Positions 38,501 to 54,955 of a stretch of 64,000 nt of DNA are shown one piece after another (position 1 is the stretch's first letter; every line of letters begins with the position of its first letter). The DNA lies in assembly GCA_035041965.1 (NCBI GenBank), contig JAPYMA010000650.1, positions 1-64,000 of the forward strand, in the 5' to 3' direction. A model generated the notes under the pieces. That model made no database searches, had not been told where the DNA came from, and was given only the letters and a program-made list of their open reading frames with translations. The translations under genes and the position numbers were made by a program. The DNA comes from Anisakis pegreffii. Lineage: Eukaryota > Nematoda > Chromadorea > Rhabditida > Anisakidae.

Positions 38501-41242
38501 TTCGCATATTTGATTACTATATTCGATTATGAATTTTTACATATAATGAACGATTAGATAACAAAATAACATGACAAAATAGAATCAAAGAACCAAATGC
38601 AGCAACAATTACCTTGGAACATCGTTCGATATCGTTAGAAGACCGTAGAAGAAACAAAGTAGCCCAATGAGTGCACATGGTACCAGATATTTTGTGTAAT
38701 AGCCGACCAAAACAAAATAAATGGTAATCTTAGAGCCAAAGTATTCCCTAAAAATCATAGATACCAACACAACTAAATGAATAAATAATAATCTTTCTAG
38801 CGATCTATCTGACAACACCACCAACAACAATAAGCTTGCTCACATACTTAATTAAGAAGAGTGGTTGAAATTTGTAAAAATAACGCAGCTTTGCCCATAG
38901 CCAATACAAGAACTGTCGTGTACTAAAGTCACGCATTTCACTAGCATTTCGTATTGGTTCCTGAAAATGGCACATAAACAAACACACCACGGCTGCAACG
39001 ACAGCTCATAGTAAAAAGGTGGGGCACTAGTCGATATCCGTAGGGATGGAAAACAAAAAACACAGTTATATCAACCGTAAATGAAACGAACCCATCAATC
39101 AAACAAACTGATGAGAAAAGCTACAACCTAAACTTCATTCAACTATCCAAATTCCTAGAATATAGACAACAAAATAAACAAATGTACACGTCAATAATAA
39201 CAACAACAACGAAATACCTTTCTGCACGGCTTACTTCGCAGATTTTTATAATCGAGATACTGAAATGAAACACGTTCATAGCGCATAATAAAAATGCTAT
39301 TAAATTTTTTTATTCATAATGATTAGAACCAACGCTGAAACAATGAACAACAACAGTGATAAAAATACTTCATGTAGGGGATATGCAGCCGAATAAATTT
39401 CACTTTTCAACATATTTTGAATGCCTATCCGGTCGCCACGTCCAAACTTTGTCCTGCTCAGTATATCATTAGCGATAAGAATTCGATCAGCACTCGAAAA
39501 AAAATTCTCAGCATCCTCTGAACCACAAAAACTGTAAATTTTTGATCATATTGCATCTCATCGCAAACAAAAACACATTTACAATGCTCATCGGTTCATA
39601 AACACATTTACGGTAAGGACATAAAATTGACATTGAAATCATTACACCAAAAGGAATGATAACAGAAACAGGAAATACTTTGAAAATAAATCATGGATGC
39701 AAACCAACCATTCCACATCATCAGAAGTAAAGGGATGATACTGATTTCTCGGTTCACTTATCAGAGCGTTTATTTCGTTCGAGAAACCAAATATACGAAA
39801 ACGTTTAAGAATTCGATCCAATGGACCATCAACCACTGTTCGCTGCTTGAAATTTCCAAAAGAATTTTTGCTTTATCTTTGCAGCCATTCCAAAGCCTGG
39901 CTTCATATCGTAACGTATTCCAACATTAGGAAAATATTTTTAATCATATCATTGCAACCAAGCCGAAACCAGTCTTCAAATCAAAATGCTAGATGGTACT
40001 ACACACCTGAATAGGTTAACAGAGCGAAAATTTCCCTCGATTTTTCAAAATTGAAACCCTCATAACACCTCAGCCTGGGTTAGCTATCAGCTATCAAGGT
40101 TTACTGCGTTAAAGGTACCCATGTTTTCGATCTTTCAATAAGCGCAATCAGGTAAATACCAACTATGACAATGATTGTAGCAGTAATAAGAATACGACGG
40201 CAATACTGATAATAACAAGGTAATAATAAAAGCAATCGTAATAACAACCACAACAAAATTATTAAACAAAAAACAATAAAGAATTACTCACAGGCCTTCG
40301 ATCAGCTCGTACACGCATTTCGATTCCAAGTTTCTCAGCTCGTTTAGACAGTAAATCATATGGTACATGTACTAGTACGAAACTCATATTGCTACAAAAC
40401 TGAAAAATAATAATCAAGATACGATGAGTAGAAAACTGAACAACTTCATTATTCCAACTAAAAGTGGTAATAACAAGTGGTAATAACACCACTAAAAATA
40501 ATATTTTGAAATGAAGACACTTGGCGAACTTCTCACCTCTCCTTTAACATATTCCAATTCTAAGCCTTTTATTTTCAAATTTTCCTCATACATTCGCCGT
40601 CTTTTCGATTTTTTTGATTCATTGCTCGATAGTGCCTTGAAAAAAACAAATTACATTTCGACGAAATATTCGAGCGTACAAAAATTGATTCCTCTCTTTA
40701 ATTACAAACGTGCATACGCAATGTGCATCTCCTAAACGACAAATAAATATTTGGCACCACTCACTAACAATAAATTGGGTACTAGCACGCTATCGCTACC
40801 TAGCGAAAAGCCTATTTCGATAGCGCTCTACTCCCATCTCTGGTAATAACAACAATAAAAAGCTAAACAAAGCACAGCAAACGAACGAACCAACATACAT
40901 AATGTGCAATAAGATCGTCATCTTCGCTCGCAGATTCCTCTTCCTGATTTGAAATCAAACTGCTATCTGCTTCATAAGCTAGCACATAGTCGACTCGTCG
41001 ACGACCATCCGAAAAATACACATACCGAGTGGTTTCTTCACTCTGTGGTGTGCCCGCTGTTGTTGAGAGTGACTGCAATTTATTTGTTTGGAAAAAAATT
41101 AATTACACTTATTCATAACATCAATATTATACATCACACTACTTATTAATGCTTCAATTCTACTCACCATATTTTCCACATCACCATTACGATCAATAAA
41201 TTCTGGCTGATTACTATCGCTGCAACAAAATCGACATCCCAT
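35568..41242 (-). CDS. Anoctamin (TMEM16) family protein, 20 exons
   Basis: Ca2+-activated chloride channel and/or lipid scramblase. Exons: 41242-41168, 41072-40899, 40635-40537, 40399-40292, 39845-39709, 39531-39369, 39259-39218, 38960-38848, 38747-38613, 38516-38408, 38295-38148, 38068-37926, 37879-37679, 37498-37350, 37190-37044, 36977-36787, 36711-36506, 36413-36253, 36004-35878, 35702-35568. All phases close; 920 aa. Key blocks: YFSDGRRRVDYVLAY, FFSSADRILIANDILSRTKF, IKEYFGSKITIYF, MCPSCDKWC, WKRYNADVAWRLG, QFINYYSSIFYVAFFK, PEDCDPAGCMVEL, FGFVTLFVTAFPLAPLFALI. The six Ca2+ ligands of the TMEM16 fold appear present: N and E in NAFME, E and D in EYLD, E and D in EARLD. The N-terminus MGCRFCC could be acylated. 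The start assumes the ATG directly after an acceptor at 41243; an upstream in-frame exon near 41380-41430 is possible. Nematode orthologue group (anoh-1/anoh-2) not assigned. Confidence 0.93.
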
Positions 41243-44200
41243 CTAGTAATAATTGATCAATTAGTCAGTTAATCAACCAAAAAATGAGTTCATTATTCAC
41301 ACTCAAACGTAATTCAATAATCAACGTATTAATGTGATAATAATCATCACATAATTTATTTATGTATTACATACCACACTGGTTAGAGTTGAAATCCGAA
41401 TTAAATTCACATTTCTCTTCATCACTATTATACTATACATCATATGTGAATATTCAAGAAAAATACTTTAAAAAACAAGGCATGTAAATGTATATCCATG
41501 TTAGGCGTTTTGTTTGCGTGATATTTTGATAATATCAGCCGGAATGATGCACCGCCTCTAACAGTATCAGTCCGTCTTATCAGCAAATAACACTACCCAT
41601 TCTTATTAGGTCTAACAGATCTTAGTACTTGCTCTTTGTACGCTAGCTAGCTGGCTCGTTCTAACGGCTATTTCTGCCCTGTCTACCTCCTCTGGTGAAT
41701 TGGCACACTTAACAAGCAGTCAAAAGTAATTCAGTCACAAAGCAGACACCGTCAACAGAAACTACCGGCTATGTTGAACTCAACGCTCAACGATCGAAGC
41801 CCACGCACACTGTTCACTGAGTCGTAAAGCCAGTCAAATCCAAAAGAAGATGCAATACAGAATACACCTCGAGAAAAAAGGTTAACAAATAATTCCACCT
41901 CTCCTAGGGTTTACAATAAAGTTCGAAAATTCATCCATAACCACCACTGGTATATCTTGGAAAATGACAGATGACTGTCCAGTTCACCTTCCACGTCTAA
42001 GCATGCAAAAATGAATACATATCAAATACAGCGTGCCGTAGTAATGAATCAATGTCAGAAGAAAAAAACAGATAAAAGAAGAAATTTGAATCTGTTGCAA
42101 ATGCTAATTCAACTCAGCTGCAGAACGGTGAAAAATACTCATTAAACACTTCTCCAAACTGTCCATAGGTACCATTAATTTTTCTTTGTTTTTTTCAGAA
42201 GCATTTTTTCGGAACAAAATTAATTTGTGTATCCACTAAATTGCCGACAGAGCAAATAAACGAGATTGAGAGATTTAAAAAATGATCACACATTTGAACA
42301 TAAGTATACTGCTCATACTACTACAACCGATCCATTATGGTATTGTGGTAATAATGATGATAATTGCATTAAATCATTATGACACGCATACGTGGACCCA
42401 CACACATACATGTATATATATTCGTGTGAACTCGACGATCAAAGAATTTTTCATGCATAAGGTTGAGGAAAAGAATTTTATACACATTTTTATACACAGT
42501 ATGAATTAGAAACTTTTCAATTTTAAAATCATTCATTCAAATATTATTTCATAAGATAATAATAATAATATTAATAATAAACATAATAATCATTATCGAA
42601 ATGTGTTCAAGAACAGAGACGTTTCTTCACAAATGAAAAAACAAAAACGATGCTGAACGAAACAAAATAAAATAAAAAATGACGAAACTTTACGAAACAT
42701 TGGAAGAGATAAAGTTTTAAAAAACGTGAAAAACACAAACAAGCTGTAATTCGTCACAACTGTAAAAGGACGACATTTATAGTAACAATGCTAATAGCAA
42801 TAAAAACAGTGCTCAACCGTAAGGTGATCATACTTGATACAATAACGCATCACGGTACTATACGACCTATCTAGGTTAGTTAATAATCACGTTCAGATTG
42901 CATATTAATAGCGCTTGAGTGAATGTTTTTGATACTGCTACCGCGCAATAAAACAAAACACGAAACAAAATGCCGAAGATGAAATAAACATGTCGACGAC
43001 TATACATATTTAACATCAGCAACAAACTCGAACTTTTAATGTAACGATAAATCCATTCAAAATTATCATTCATTTTTCCCACAACTGTAATACATCATTA
43101 GAAGAAAAACAATAATCTTGAAGTACCAAAATAGTGAAAAACTAAATAAAAATAACGAATGAATGGGTGAATAAATAAACCAACAAACTGAAAGAAAAAC
43201 AACAAACACAACTGAAATTCATATACGGTCGCAGAAGAACGCGACAGAGATAGAATAAGAACGATGATAATGATAAAGACATTAACAATAACATAGCAAA
43301 AGAAATTGTGAGGATTAAAAAAAAGTCGCAAAATCAATGAATGAATTGGTTGCAAGGATCAACATGCAAGAAGCAATAATCATATAGCGTCAGGTTACTA
43401 GTATCACAGGATTTGATGAAGCCGTTTTTTCATAAGCGTGCTTTAGTACGATGAAACGAAAACTGAATAAATTTAGCAGGACGATGAAAGGAAATGAACA
43501 ACTAAACGATGAAGTAAATAAATACGAAAATCACATACAACAGTAGAAATAATTATTGACATTAACAATAAATAGTGATGAATGAGTTCTTTCAACAAAA
43601 AACGACGTCATCATTATCTGCTGCTTCGGTGATTAAAGTCCACGTTTCAAAAAAAAAAGAACATTCTAATCTCTCTACCCTCAATACAAAACACGACAAC
43701 AAAGATGGACGTTCAACTATTATTACTGTTACTACGGATAACCGCATCACTATTGCATTAGTAACGATAATGGTAATAGTTAAGATAATAATAATAATGA
43801 TCAAACAAGACATACAGTTTTGTGATGAACGAATAAATGATCGAAGATATAAAGGAACACTATAAATAAAACTTGCTTGCTGCTGCGGCAACTACTGAAA
43901 GTTACCATAGTTACAACGTTAATTGTCAGTTACGATTCATAATCCAAAATTATCTCATGAAACTCATCTTGAAATGATAAAGGGACAATAGATGATAACA
44001 TTAACAACGGTGATAACTGTAAAAGTGGTAATGGTGGGAACAATACAGAAATATATGCACGTGTTTAATAATGTAATCAAAATTCAAATTAAAGAATCTC
44101 AAAATAAATCGATAATTTAGTTCCATTGAAATACTCTCCGATTCGCAAATAAACTCAATTCAAATCCAGAATAAATCAGTTAATAAAACGCCATACTTAA

Positions 44201-45181
44201 ACGACAATGCCACAAATAATGTGGATGAACACAAAATGGCAACGCTACCCCACCGTTCATATCATTGTACACCTATCATCATTTTTACAAATATATTATT
44301 TCAGTAGTAGAAATCTTGAAAATAATTATGATAATGATTACAATGATATAAACTGAAAAATTCTTCCCTTTCCACCTCCTTATTCTTGCTGCTATGCTAC
44401 CTCCTCACGAGATTTAAAAACAACAGCAGACAGTGCGAACAATAACAAATAATGAACGAACGCATAATGAAACCAAAAAAAAAAAAACAAAATGTAATGT
44501 GATAAAAATCGCGATAAATTGAACGAATCAACGTGGAAAGTCCGACCGACCAATTAATCGAAAGCTATGTAATTGCTTCATCACACCAACCGATCAACCA
44601 ATATGAGAGGATTCAAAATGATAGCAGTAAAAATATTAACACTAAAGAAAACAACAACAATTCGGTGAATCAACTGCTGCATATGGATACAAACCAACAA
44701 ACAAATGACACAATAGCAACATGCCAACAAGTTGATCTTCAAAGAAAATTTCAGGAATAAAACGAATTCTTCACGATGTTTTACACAATTACTACATTGT
44801 AAAATTAATTAATTATTAATAATAATAATTCATTCACTCTCAAATTTGTTTGTGTCATCTATTGCAACAAACAAAAAGATATTGATGATTCAATCATATC
44901 AAACCAAATCAAATCCATTTCTGTTTTGGTTTCATTTTCACTTCAAAATGAAAATTATATCGTAAAATACATAAATGCAATTTCTATTAGATACAAAGTG
45001 ATTTTTTGTTCCGAAACGACCACTGAAAAAACATCTCAAAAAAGGGAGGCAAATCCATCCTCTATCTTTTTTTAAAAAGTTTATCGGTTTGATTCAATCC
45101 AATCCAATATGATTCGGCCATCAATTTCTTGAGTTGGTCGAATCGCCAGAAAGCGCTCAACCAACAATAACGGATCAAATC
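41243..45181. other. Intergenic, GSK3 to anoctamin
   Basis: AT-rich, rich in AAT/AAC runs. No supported gene. Frames at 42282-42509, 43575-43865, 43592-43891 and 44533-44760 have low-complexity composition (N/T/I) and no family resemblance. The part next to 45181 is probably the GSK3 3' UTR. Confidence 0.55.
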
Positions 45182-47938
<2,757 letters not shown>

Positions 47939-49307
47939 TTTGCAGCGCCCTGCAATACTCTTCAGTAAACGATAACATCATATTAATAATAGAAGATATG
48001 TTAATAATGAGGAAAACAGCCGTTCAAAATAACTCTTACATACGCAGTAGTACTCAAATAGCAATTACGCAACTACTTTAATAAATGCAATCAATAAAAA
48101 CACAGTCAAAAACGTGAACGCATACACCGAGTAATGACCGCAACACAAAACACAACACGATAACTTTTAAACGCATAGATGCATCTACTTATGCGTACTT
48201 TGCAATCATACCTCAACATACAACAACAACATCGTGCTAACAGTAAATGCACGACTCGATTTTGTGCTGCGTCGCCGTCGATAAATTATACACATAGCTT
48301 TAACAATGTGCATCGATAAACGCGCACAACACATATTTATAGGCATATACATATGCATACATTCATATTCGCATCCATCTATTCACTATCGAACCAACAA
48401 CATACTATAATATCAAACGAACAAAATCAATATCTACTGCTAGTGCTGCTAGTGTACGTCTATTAATACTTTAGTTTGTGGCACTTCTAGTTACACTATT
48501 GATCGTTTCTCTTGTCGTTCCAACTTTATACACAGTTCATTTAACAGTGTCGAAATCAACAATATAGCCAGCTGATTACTTACAGCTTGTTATATCCACT
48601 ACATAATACCTCACGGCCCTTCAATGAAAGTACCGTTATTCATCCAAAGACTGAAGAGACCAAGCCTTGTGGTCAAAGGTTCTGCTGATAGCTAGGCAAT
48701 CTTCAACAAACTATTCCACTTCTAACACAATGGATTCTCAGCAAATTGCTTATTGAGTCTGAGGTTCTGGAAATGATATTTTAGTCCCAGCATAACCACT
48801 AAAATCACAAACAAATCTATGGATTCATCTATATGGCCAACGCTACCATTGCCAGCTGTTAATCACTGCTTTATGCTCTTACAATGAATAATTTTTGAGT
48901 TCATCACTTGTTCGATTTGAATTCTCGAACAAAAAAAAGAAACTTCAAACGAGAAACTTAATTATGACGTGGTGCAAAACAGAAACAATAAAGAAAAAAC
49001 TGGTAAGCAAGATGAAACAAATAAGTAAACAAACAAACAATTCAGTCATCAATCAATCAACCTTTACAAAGAAATTTTCTAAAGAACAATAACAAAACGA
49101 ACCAATAAACAATTTCTGCTGCTGCTTCTGCTGTATTCGGAATAAATGAAGTTTGCTTATAGTTATTCGCAATTTATTGCTAATCTTGTTACTATTACTG
49201 GTATTGATATCAATATTATTCGTCTATTCTTTTTTGATAGATCGTGGATGTATACGGATATGTGAAGCTATTGATTATGACGATGATGATATATTGACTG
49301 CCTGCTA
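47939..49307. other. Upstream region of GSK3
   Basis: No supported gene. It should contain the GSK3 5' UTR and promoter, but I see no clear element. The frame at 48895-49092 is K/T/N low complexity. Confidence 0.5.
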
Positions 49308-49451
49308 CTATAACTGATACTGTTGCTGCTCTTGTTGTGCTATACGATGACCACTAAAAACTCCACCACCTTCCAATAATAAATCCATAAAACTAATTTG
49401 TTGTTCAATCCACCAAAGTTCTTCTGCTTCCAATAATGACTCCCTCTGACA
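49308..49451 (-). CDS. Putative terminal coding exon of an unidentified gene
   Basis: A strong acceptor (TTCGATTTCAG) at 49452-49462 on the minus strand opens a 47-codon frame to a TAG at 49308-49310. It reads CQRESLLEAEELWWIEQQ, continues FMDLLLEGG and ends in a Gln-rich tail (QQEQQQYQL). The composition is balanced and unlike the surrounding AT-rich noise. No upstream exon was found on the minus strand in the following 7 kb, and I do not recognise the family. Confidence 0.4.
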   Translation of the reverse strand, partial: CQRESLLEAEELWWIEQQISFMDLLLEGGGVFSGHRIAQQEQQQYQL

Positions 49452-51606
49452 CTGAAATCGAACAAAATTAACACTGAATGTGATTGACAGCACTGATATT
49501 ATTGCACTTCAATATATGAAAGTGATTAACACAAATTCATCGCACAGCTGATCGTCGATTAGTTCAAAGTCAATGTATACCCTCTTAATATGATGCAGTC
49601 TTATTGCCACTCAATCAATTCTACTAAGTAATTAATTAGCTGACGAGATATGACATATAATAGTAGCTGAATGATGACGAAAAAGTTGATGGCTTGCAGC
49701 TTTCACTGATCAGAGCCCACTTTTGAATATCTCCACGTTCGAAAGACGCGCGGATGAATGGTGCAACTAAACTGTGCACGTGCACATAAACAAATCGTTC
49801 TAAATATATTCGTTCAACTATTTATTATTTCTTTAAAACTAAAAATCTCCTTTTCACTATACATGATGATCACAGAAATTATTGCTTTATCAATGTGATC
49901 ATAAATAGGCATGAATTATCATAATATTTTCATATTAAAAAACACGAATTAGCATTATCATCACACGACGCGTTTCTATCGACATCGAAACATCAATTTG
50001 AAGAAAAAATCGTATTCTCAATGATATGATAATAATAATAATAATAATAGCAACGGTAGAAATAATCACAATAATTAAAACCATGAAAGCATGTTTCAAC
50101 TTAGGCGCGATTTGATTGTTATAGGTCCTTCGTCCTTAATGAAAGACATCCATGTCGTGCTCAAACGAACATAAACAACCACATTGATAAAATGATACAA
50201 TTTTTCTAGGCAATTTTAAACGCAAAAACACTCGCAACAAAATGCATGCAATAAATAAAAAAATCAAATATCTCCGTTATTTGTGTGTATTACCAGCCAA
50301 CTTCATAGAAAAACCAACATTATTCAACTATCCATTATACAGTCACTGCTCATTAATAAGAATGTTGCAAACGAACGATTACAAAACAGGCGATGACAAG
50401 ACATCTCTATCAATTATCTTACGTCAAATCAACATTTGAAATCTTATACGGATATCAAGTGAGATGAAAATGCTGAAAAATCAAACAGAAAAATTGAAAT
50501 AACAATCAGAAGACAACCCACTAATATTAATGCTATTTGACAAGCATACAACATAACAGCTCCCAAGCACTAACTATGAAACAATCAAGTCGTAATAAAC
50601 AAATATTACATAGCTAAATACTAACTAAATAAAAATCTACAGTTCCTATTGATTTGGTGTATGTTCATCAATTGTATTTGTTTGTGTTGTGCTGTGTTAT
50701 TATTAGAAAATTGATAAAGGAAGAAATGATATCGTCAGATGATAGAATAAAATGATGATCATGAAAGGTGGACTAGCAGCGACAATTTACTGATTATTGA
50801 TATTTCAAAATATCAATCCACCTACCAATCAATAATCCATTTTCCTCTTCTCTACCAAACAAAGAGCCAACCAACCAACCATGCAGTCAAACAATCAAGT
50901 ACTGATGCTGCCATATTATTGATTCAGTTCTACAATTGGTTGAACATTGCCCCTTCTAAAATAGCATTTGTCAGTAGTAACAATCAATAAATTATCACTG
51001 CTAATTCAATCATTTTCTTCTTCTTTTGTCAATTTGCTAATAATAACACCAACTCACAAATACATAATGAACATACACTATATCTAATCAACTTAAATTG
51101 AAACTCATTGATTATCTATTCCTACCACTTCAACTAAACACCAATCACCTTCGTGCATTAATTCCTTTCACTCATCTACCATTATCTACCACACTACCAA
51201 CCAAAAATCAACACATCCATATTAATATCAATACCGATACCAACACCGATAAACTAACAATTATTATGTAACATTCTTTCATCATTCATGCACTCTTTTT
51301 TTCTATCATATGCGAGATTTCTTTTCTTTTGCAAAAGTTTTTCTTCAACAAAATCGCCTAAGCACACACAGAGCACTAATATACATCATGCATCGAGAAT
51401 AATAACGATTTAAGATCTAACAATTGTTCTAAAAAAACAATCGATTATAATTCTAATAATAACATTTTTAAACTATAATATCATCACCATAAATAGCAAT
51501 AGTAACGAAAATCAATAATCGTCAAATCGCATCTATTATCGCCAAATCAATAATCGAGATAACATTTTCATGAAAACGGATGATTATTTGCGCTGATATC
51601 GTTAGT

Positions 51607-51720
51607 TGTAAGCAGAGAGGAACGTCAGTGAAGGGGGAATGTGACATTTGAGATAACAGAAAGGCATAAACTTGTCATGAGTGGTAATTACTGATCAAAA
51701 AAAATAAATTGAAGATTACA
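51607..51720 (+). repeat. Dispersed repeat, copy 1
   Basis: Similar to 61068-61165: both contain ACAGA-AGGCATAAACT followed by GGTAATTACTGAT or TGTAATTGCTGAT. Both copies are in the same orientation, 9.5 kb apart. The family is unknown. Confidence 0.6.
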
Positions 51721-52690
51721 GGATAATGATAGTGATATAATACTTATCACTGTTATGCTCTACTGATATATCCCAGTAACGACTACAATCGCAGCAACAT
51801 ATCAGAAGTTACGTATAAAACAAGGCTGGATTTATGCATGCATTCATGCATCAACGATAAATAACTGATGATAAGTATAATCGCATATTTGAGTATTATC
51901 AATAACGCATTCATACGTCCAGTTTGAACAACGAGTACTCACTCGAAGAAACGTAAACAGCAAGGGGGGAAGATGGAGGAGGATTTTTGCTAAGGAACTA
52001 ATAAGAATGGATAGGAAACGGAATGTTTGCCTGAAATTAGTTAAACCTATTCAAGTTTCAATCATCAACACTCAATGTTCTTTCAAAATCAATTGAAAGA
52101 CCGCCTTATTGTTAGACATCTCTGGGTTCACAGGGATATTTCGTCAACAGGTAAGAAGACAGTTCGTAAGCGGAAATCATCCCCTCCTCTTCTTCCAACT
52201 GAAAGTGACGAGTGACTAGGACCCGTACCAATTCAGTAGTTCAAAGCATGCGTCCCCTATGTGAGAGATCGGGGTTTCAGTTCTTTCTGCGGACTACCTT
52301 TTCAGTCGTTCATTAATATCAATATAAAAGAATTATTTCAGAGACGATGGGAGTGAACGAACAAAACGCAACGCTAAGCAATGTTACATCCATCCATCTT
52401 CTGCCTCTTCACTTATCCTCAACAAACAACTGAATGTTGTTAGACTTCAATAATCAAAGTTCTTGTCGAAAAGTCAATAAAACGAAATCAGACGAAACGA
52501 AACAAAGCCAAACTAACTGTAGTTAAAAGAAAGAATGAACAAGAGATAACACTGACGACTGACTAACTTGCATAAAAATGGATGGATGGATGCACGATGA
52601 ATGAATAAATGAACGGATAAAGGAATCGATCGATAAAGGATACCGCAAATGAATACGATTAAATGTGACTATAACCATACTCATTCCTTC

Positions 52691-52815
52691 CCAGTTAAGC
52701 AAGCTTCAACTAGTTAACGGACCCACCAGATTCCATCAGTTTACGGATCCACTCCAGCTTTTACGAGCTAACTGACCCACCCCAGTTAATCAAGCTTTCA
52801 CTAGTCAACGAATGG
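52691..52815. repeat. Short degenerate tandem repeat
   Basis: About four units of 28-38 nt beginning CCAGTTAA/CCAGCTTT and containing variants of AGTTAACGGACCCACC. The first and last units share CCAGTTAA-CAAGCTT-CACTAGT. Confidence 0.6.
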
Positions 52816-54893
52816 AGAACAAGGAACACAAGCTATCTATAGCGCTTTCTTATTTTCAATTCTTCGCCTCTCTTACTTTCTTAATGGGTGACTGGCTGGG
52901 CTAGATGGTTTGAATGTAGAATAGAAATCGCTCGCTCGATCTGAATATCGCTCACTGGAACATCGCAAGATTTTGGCGTTTCGTGAGTCGATACGCAGTT
53001 GCTGTTGTTGCTCGCAACACGCTAGACAACCCACCGATCACTTGAACGCCTGTCTCGCCCTGTTTCTCATCAAACACATCGCGTATAACTTACCCATCCG
53101 TCCTGTCCGGCCGTTCGTTCGTTCTAGTCAAAATGTTTTCCATCATTCTTACGTCGCTGGTGTGTTCGTAAAATAGCACACCACCCATCCACTCTCTCCC
53201 CACATCTTACTATTATCTACCTCTTCTCTTCTCTATTCTACGATGCCATATTTCCGAAACACACTTATAGGTATGTTACATATGAATCGACATAAAAACC
53301 AAACCAAAGCTGTTCATCGATCGATCGATCGCACGTGTGAACAAGCACGGAAGCACAATCAATTAATGACTGATCACAAATGACCCTCATCATCATTCTC
53401 CAAATTTCCAATCGTATTGCATACCCCTGTACACGCATGTTTGAACACATCAAGCATAAAGAAACGAAATAATTGATCAAATAAATAAAACAAATAAATA
53501 GTTCTGTAAATAAGCAAATAAACAACTAAGAGGTTACATGAAATGAAGTAGAAACAAACATGATAAAAATTTTGATACGTTTGACTAGAAAGATTCGCTG
53601 CCGACATACGCGCAAGAGAAAATCTGAGATAACACGCAAGTGTATCACCAACCTACGTCTTACCAATTTACGACAAAATAAACTCACCTTTTCAACGATA
53701 AATCCCCAACTAATACCCTAACTGACAACAACCATCACAAAATAGGCCGTAGCACAAACATGAATTGCATAAGATGAATCGCACCCACAATGAATGACTG
53801 CAATACACATTCTATATGTCATTCCACCAAATTGCAACAATCTTTTCTTACTACTTCATCAAAGAAAATATTATTCCATCATCATACCAAAAATTTTCTA
53901 TTGAATCAAAAATCATAATATTATCGAACGTAAAAATAGAGCGATCTTTCGATAATATCGAGAATATTACTATCAAAGTACCGTTCTCAACACTATAAGT
54001 GATAATGTGAAAAACACAAAATGGAACAGTTCACATTGTAAATTTCAAAGAATTTAGAGAATGTGAGATCATCCTGGACCTATCCACTAATGACTGATGT
54101 ATTTTGATTACGCTGTTCTGTGTCATTTACTACTACTGCGATTATCACTAGAGGAGTATAGTAACATAAACCAAGGAAAACAGTTTACGTGATTTTATTC
54201 AAAACGGTACTTGGTTTATAACTGTTACAATAGCGTTTGGAGAACAATCCTCATAAAGCTATTTATGAATTTTTAAAATTGGGAATTTGCAAGAAAAAAA
54301 AACACGTGAAACGAACAAGACAAACAACAACAACATATTATAAAACAACAAATTTGCAACGATACCACCATTAGACCACCCAAACAACCAATACTATGCT
54401 TGTTCGGATCCCTTACAATACCAACAAATAGTAACGATTTTGCGATGCTTTATCGCAAGAAATCAAATCCTTTCAGCTTTACAAATCGAAGCCAATAATT
54501 TTAGCTCCGTTTTGAACATACTTTGCTGATTATGCTCATTCGGGAAATAGCAGGCAAGAGAAATTCACATGAAGAGACGTAGTTCGAGAATTTCAAGCAT
54601 AAGTATAAGTACCTAAAGAAGTAACAGAGGTGCCCGGCTACTGGACAGGAACAGAAACTGAACGACGGGGCTGGGTCAAATTGAGGCTTAGGCTTAAAAA
54701 CATCCCAAGAACGATCACTTACCAAATTTTATCTGTAATTTACCCGATGATTACATAGTTCCAACCAAAACAGTTCCACGAATATGATCAATTTTAAAAT
54801 AAGAAATCACCCAAAAATAGCAATCGTGTTATTCAATCCCCTTATCAAATGATTAATTCATCATAAGCAATTTTGAACATAATCAAAAAAAGA

Positions 54894-54955
54894 AGTGCGT
54901 CGTCGTCGACCAGGCAGATAATCCGACAACTAGGCTACGGCCTCGGCCGCCGCAT
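54894..54955. other. Isolated GC-rich patch
   Basis: A ~60-nt block (GTGCGTCGTCGTCGACCAGG ... GGCCTCGGCCGCCGC) within AT-rich DNA. No RNA or protein gene recognised. Confidence 0.5.

Noticed and set aside
42282..44760. Several frames (42282, 43575, 44533) considered as small genes
   Set aside because: Low-complexity N/T/I/K composition, no splice context and no family match.
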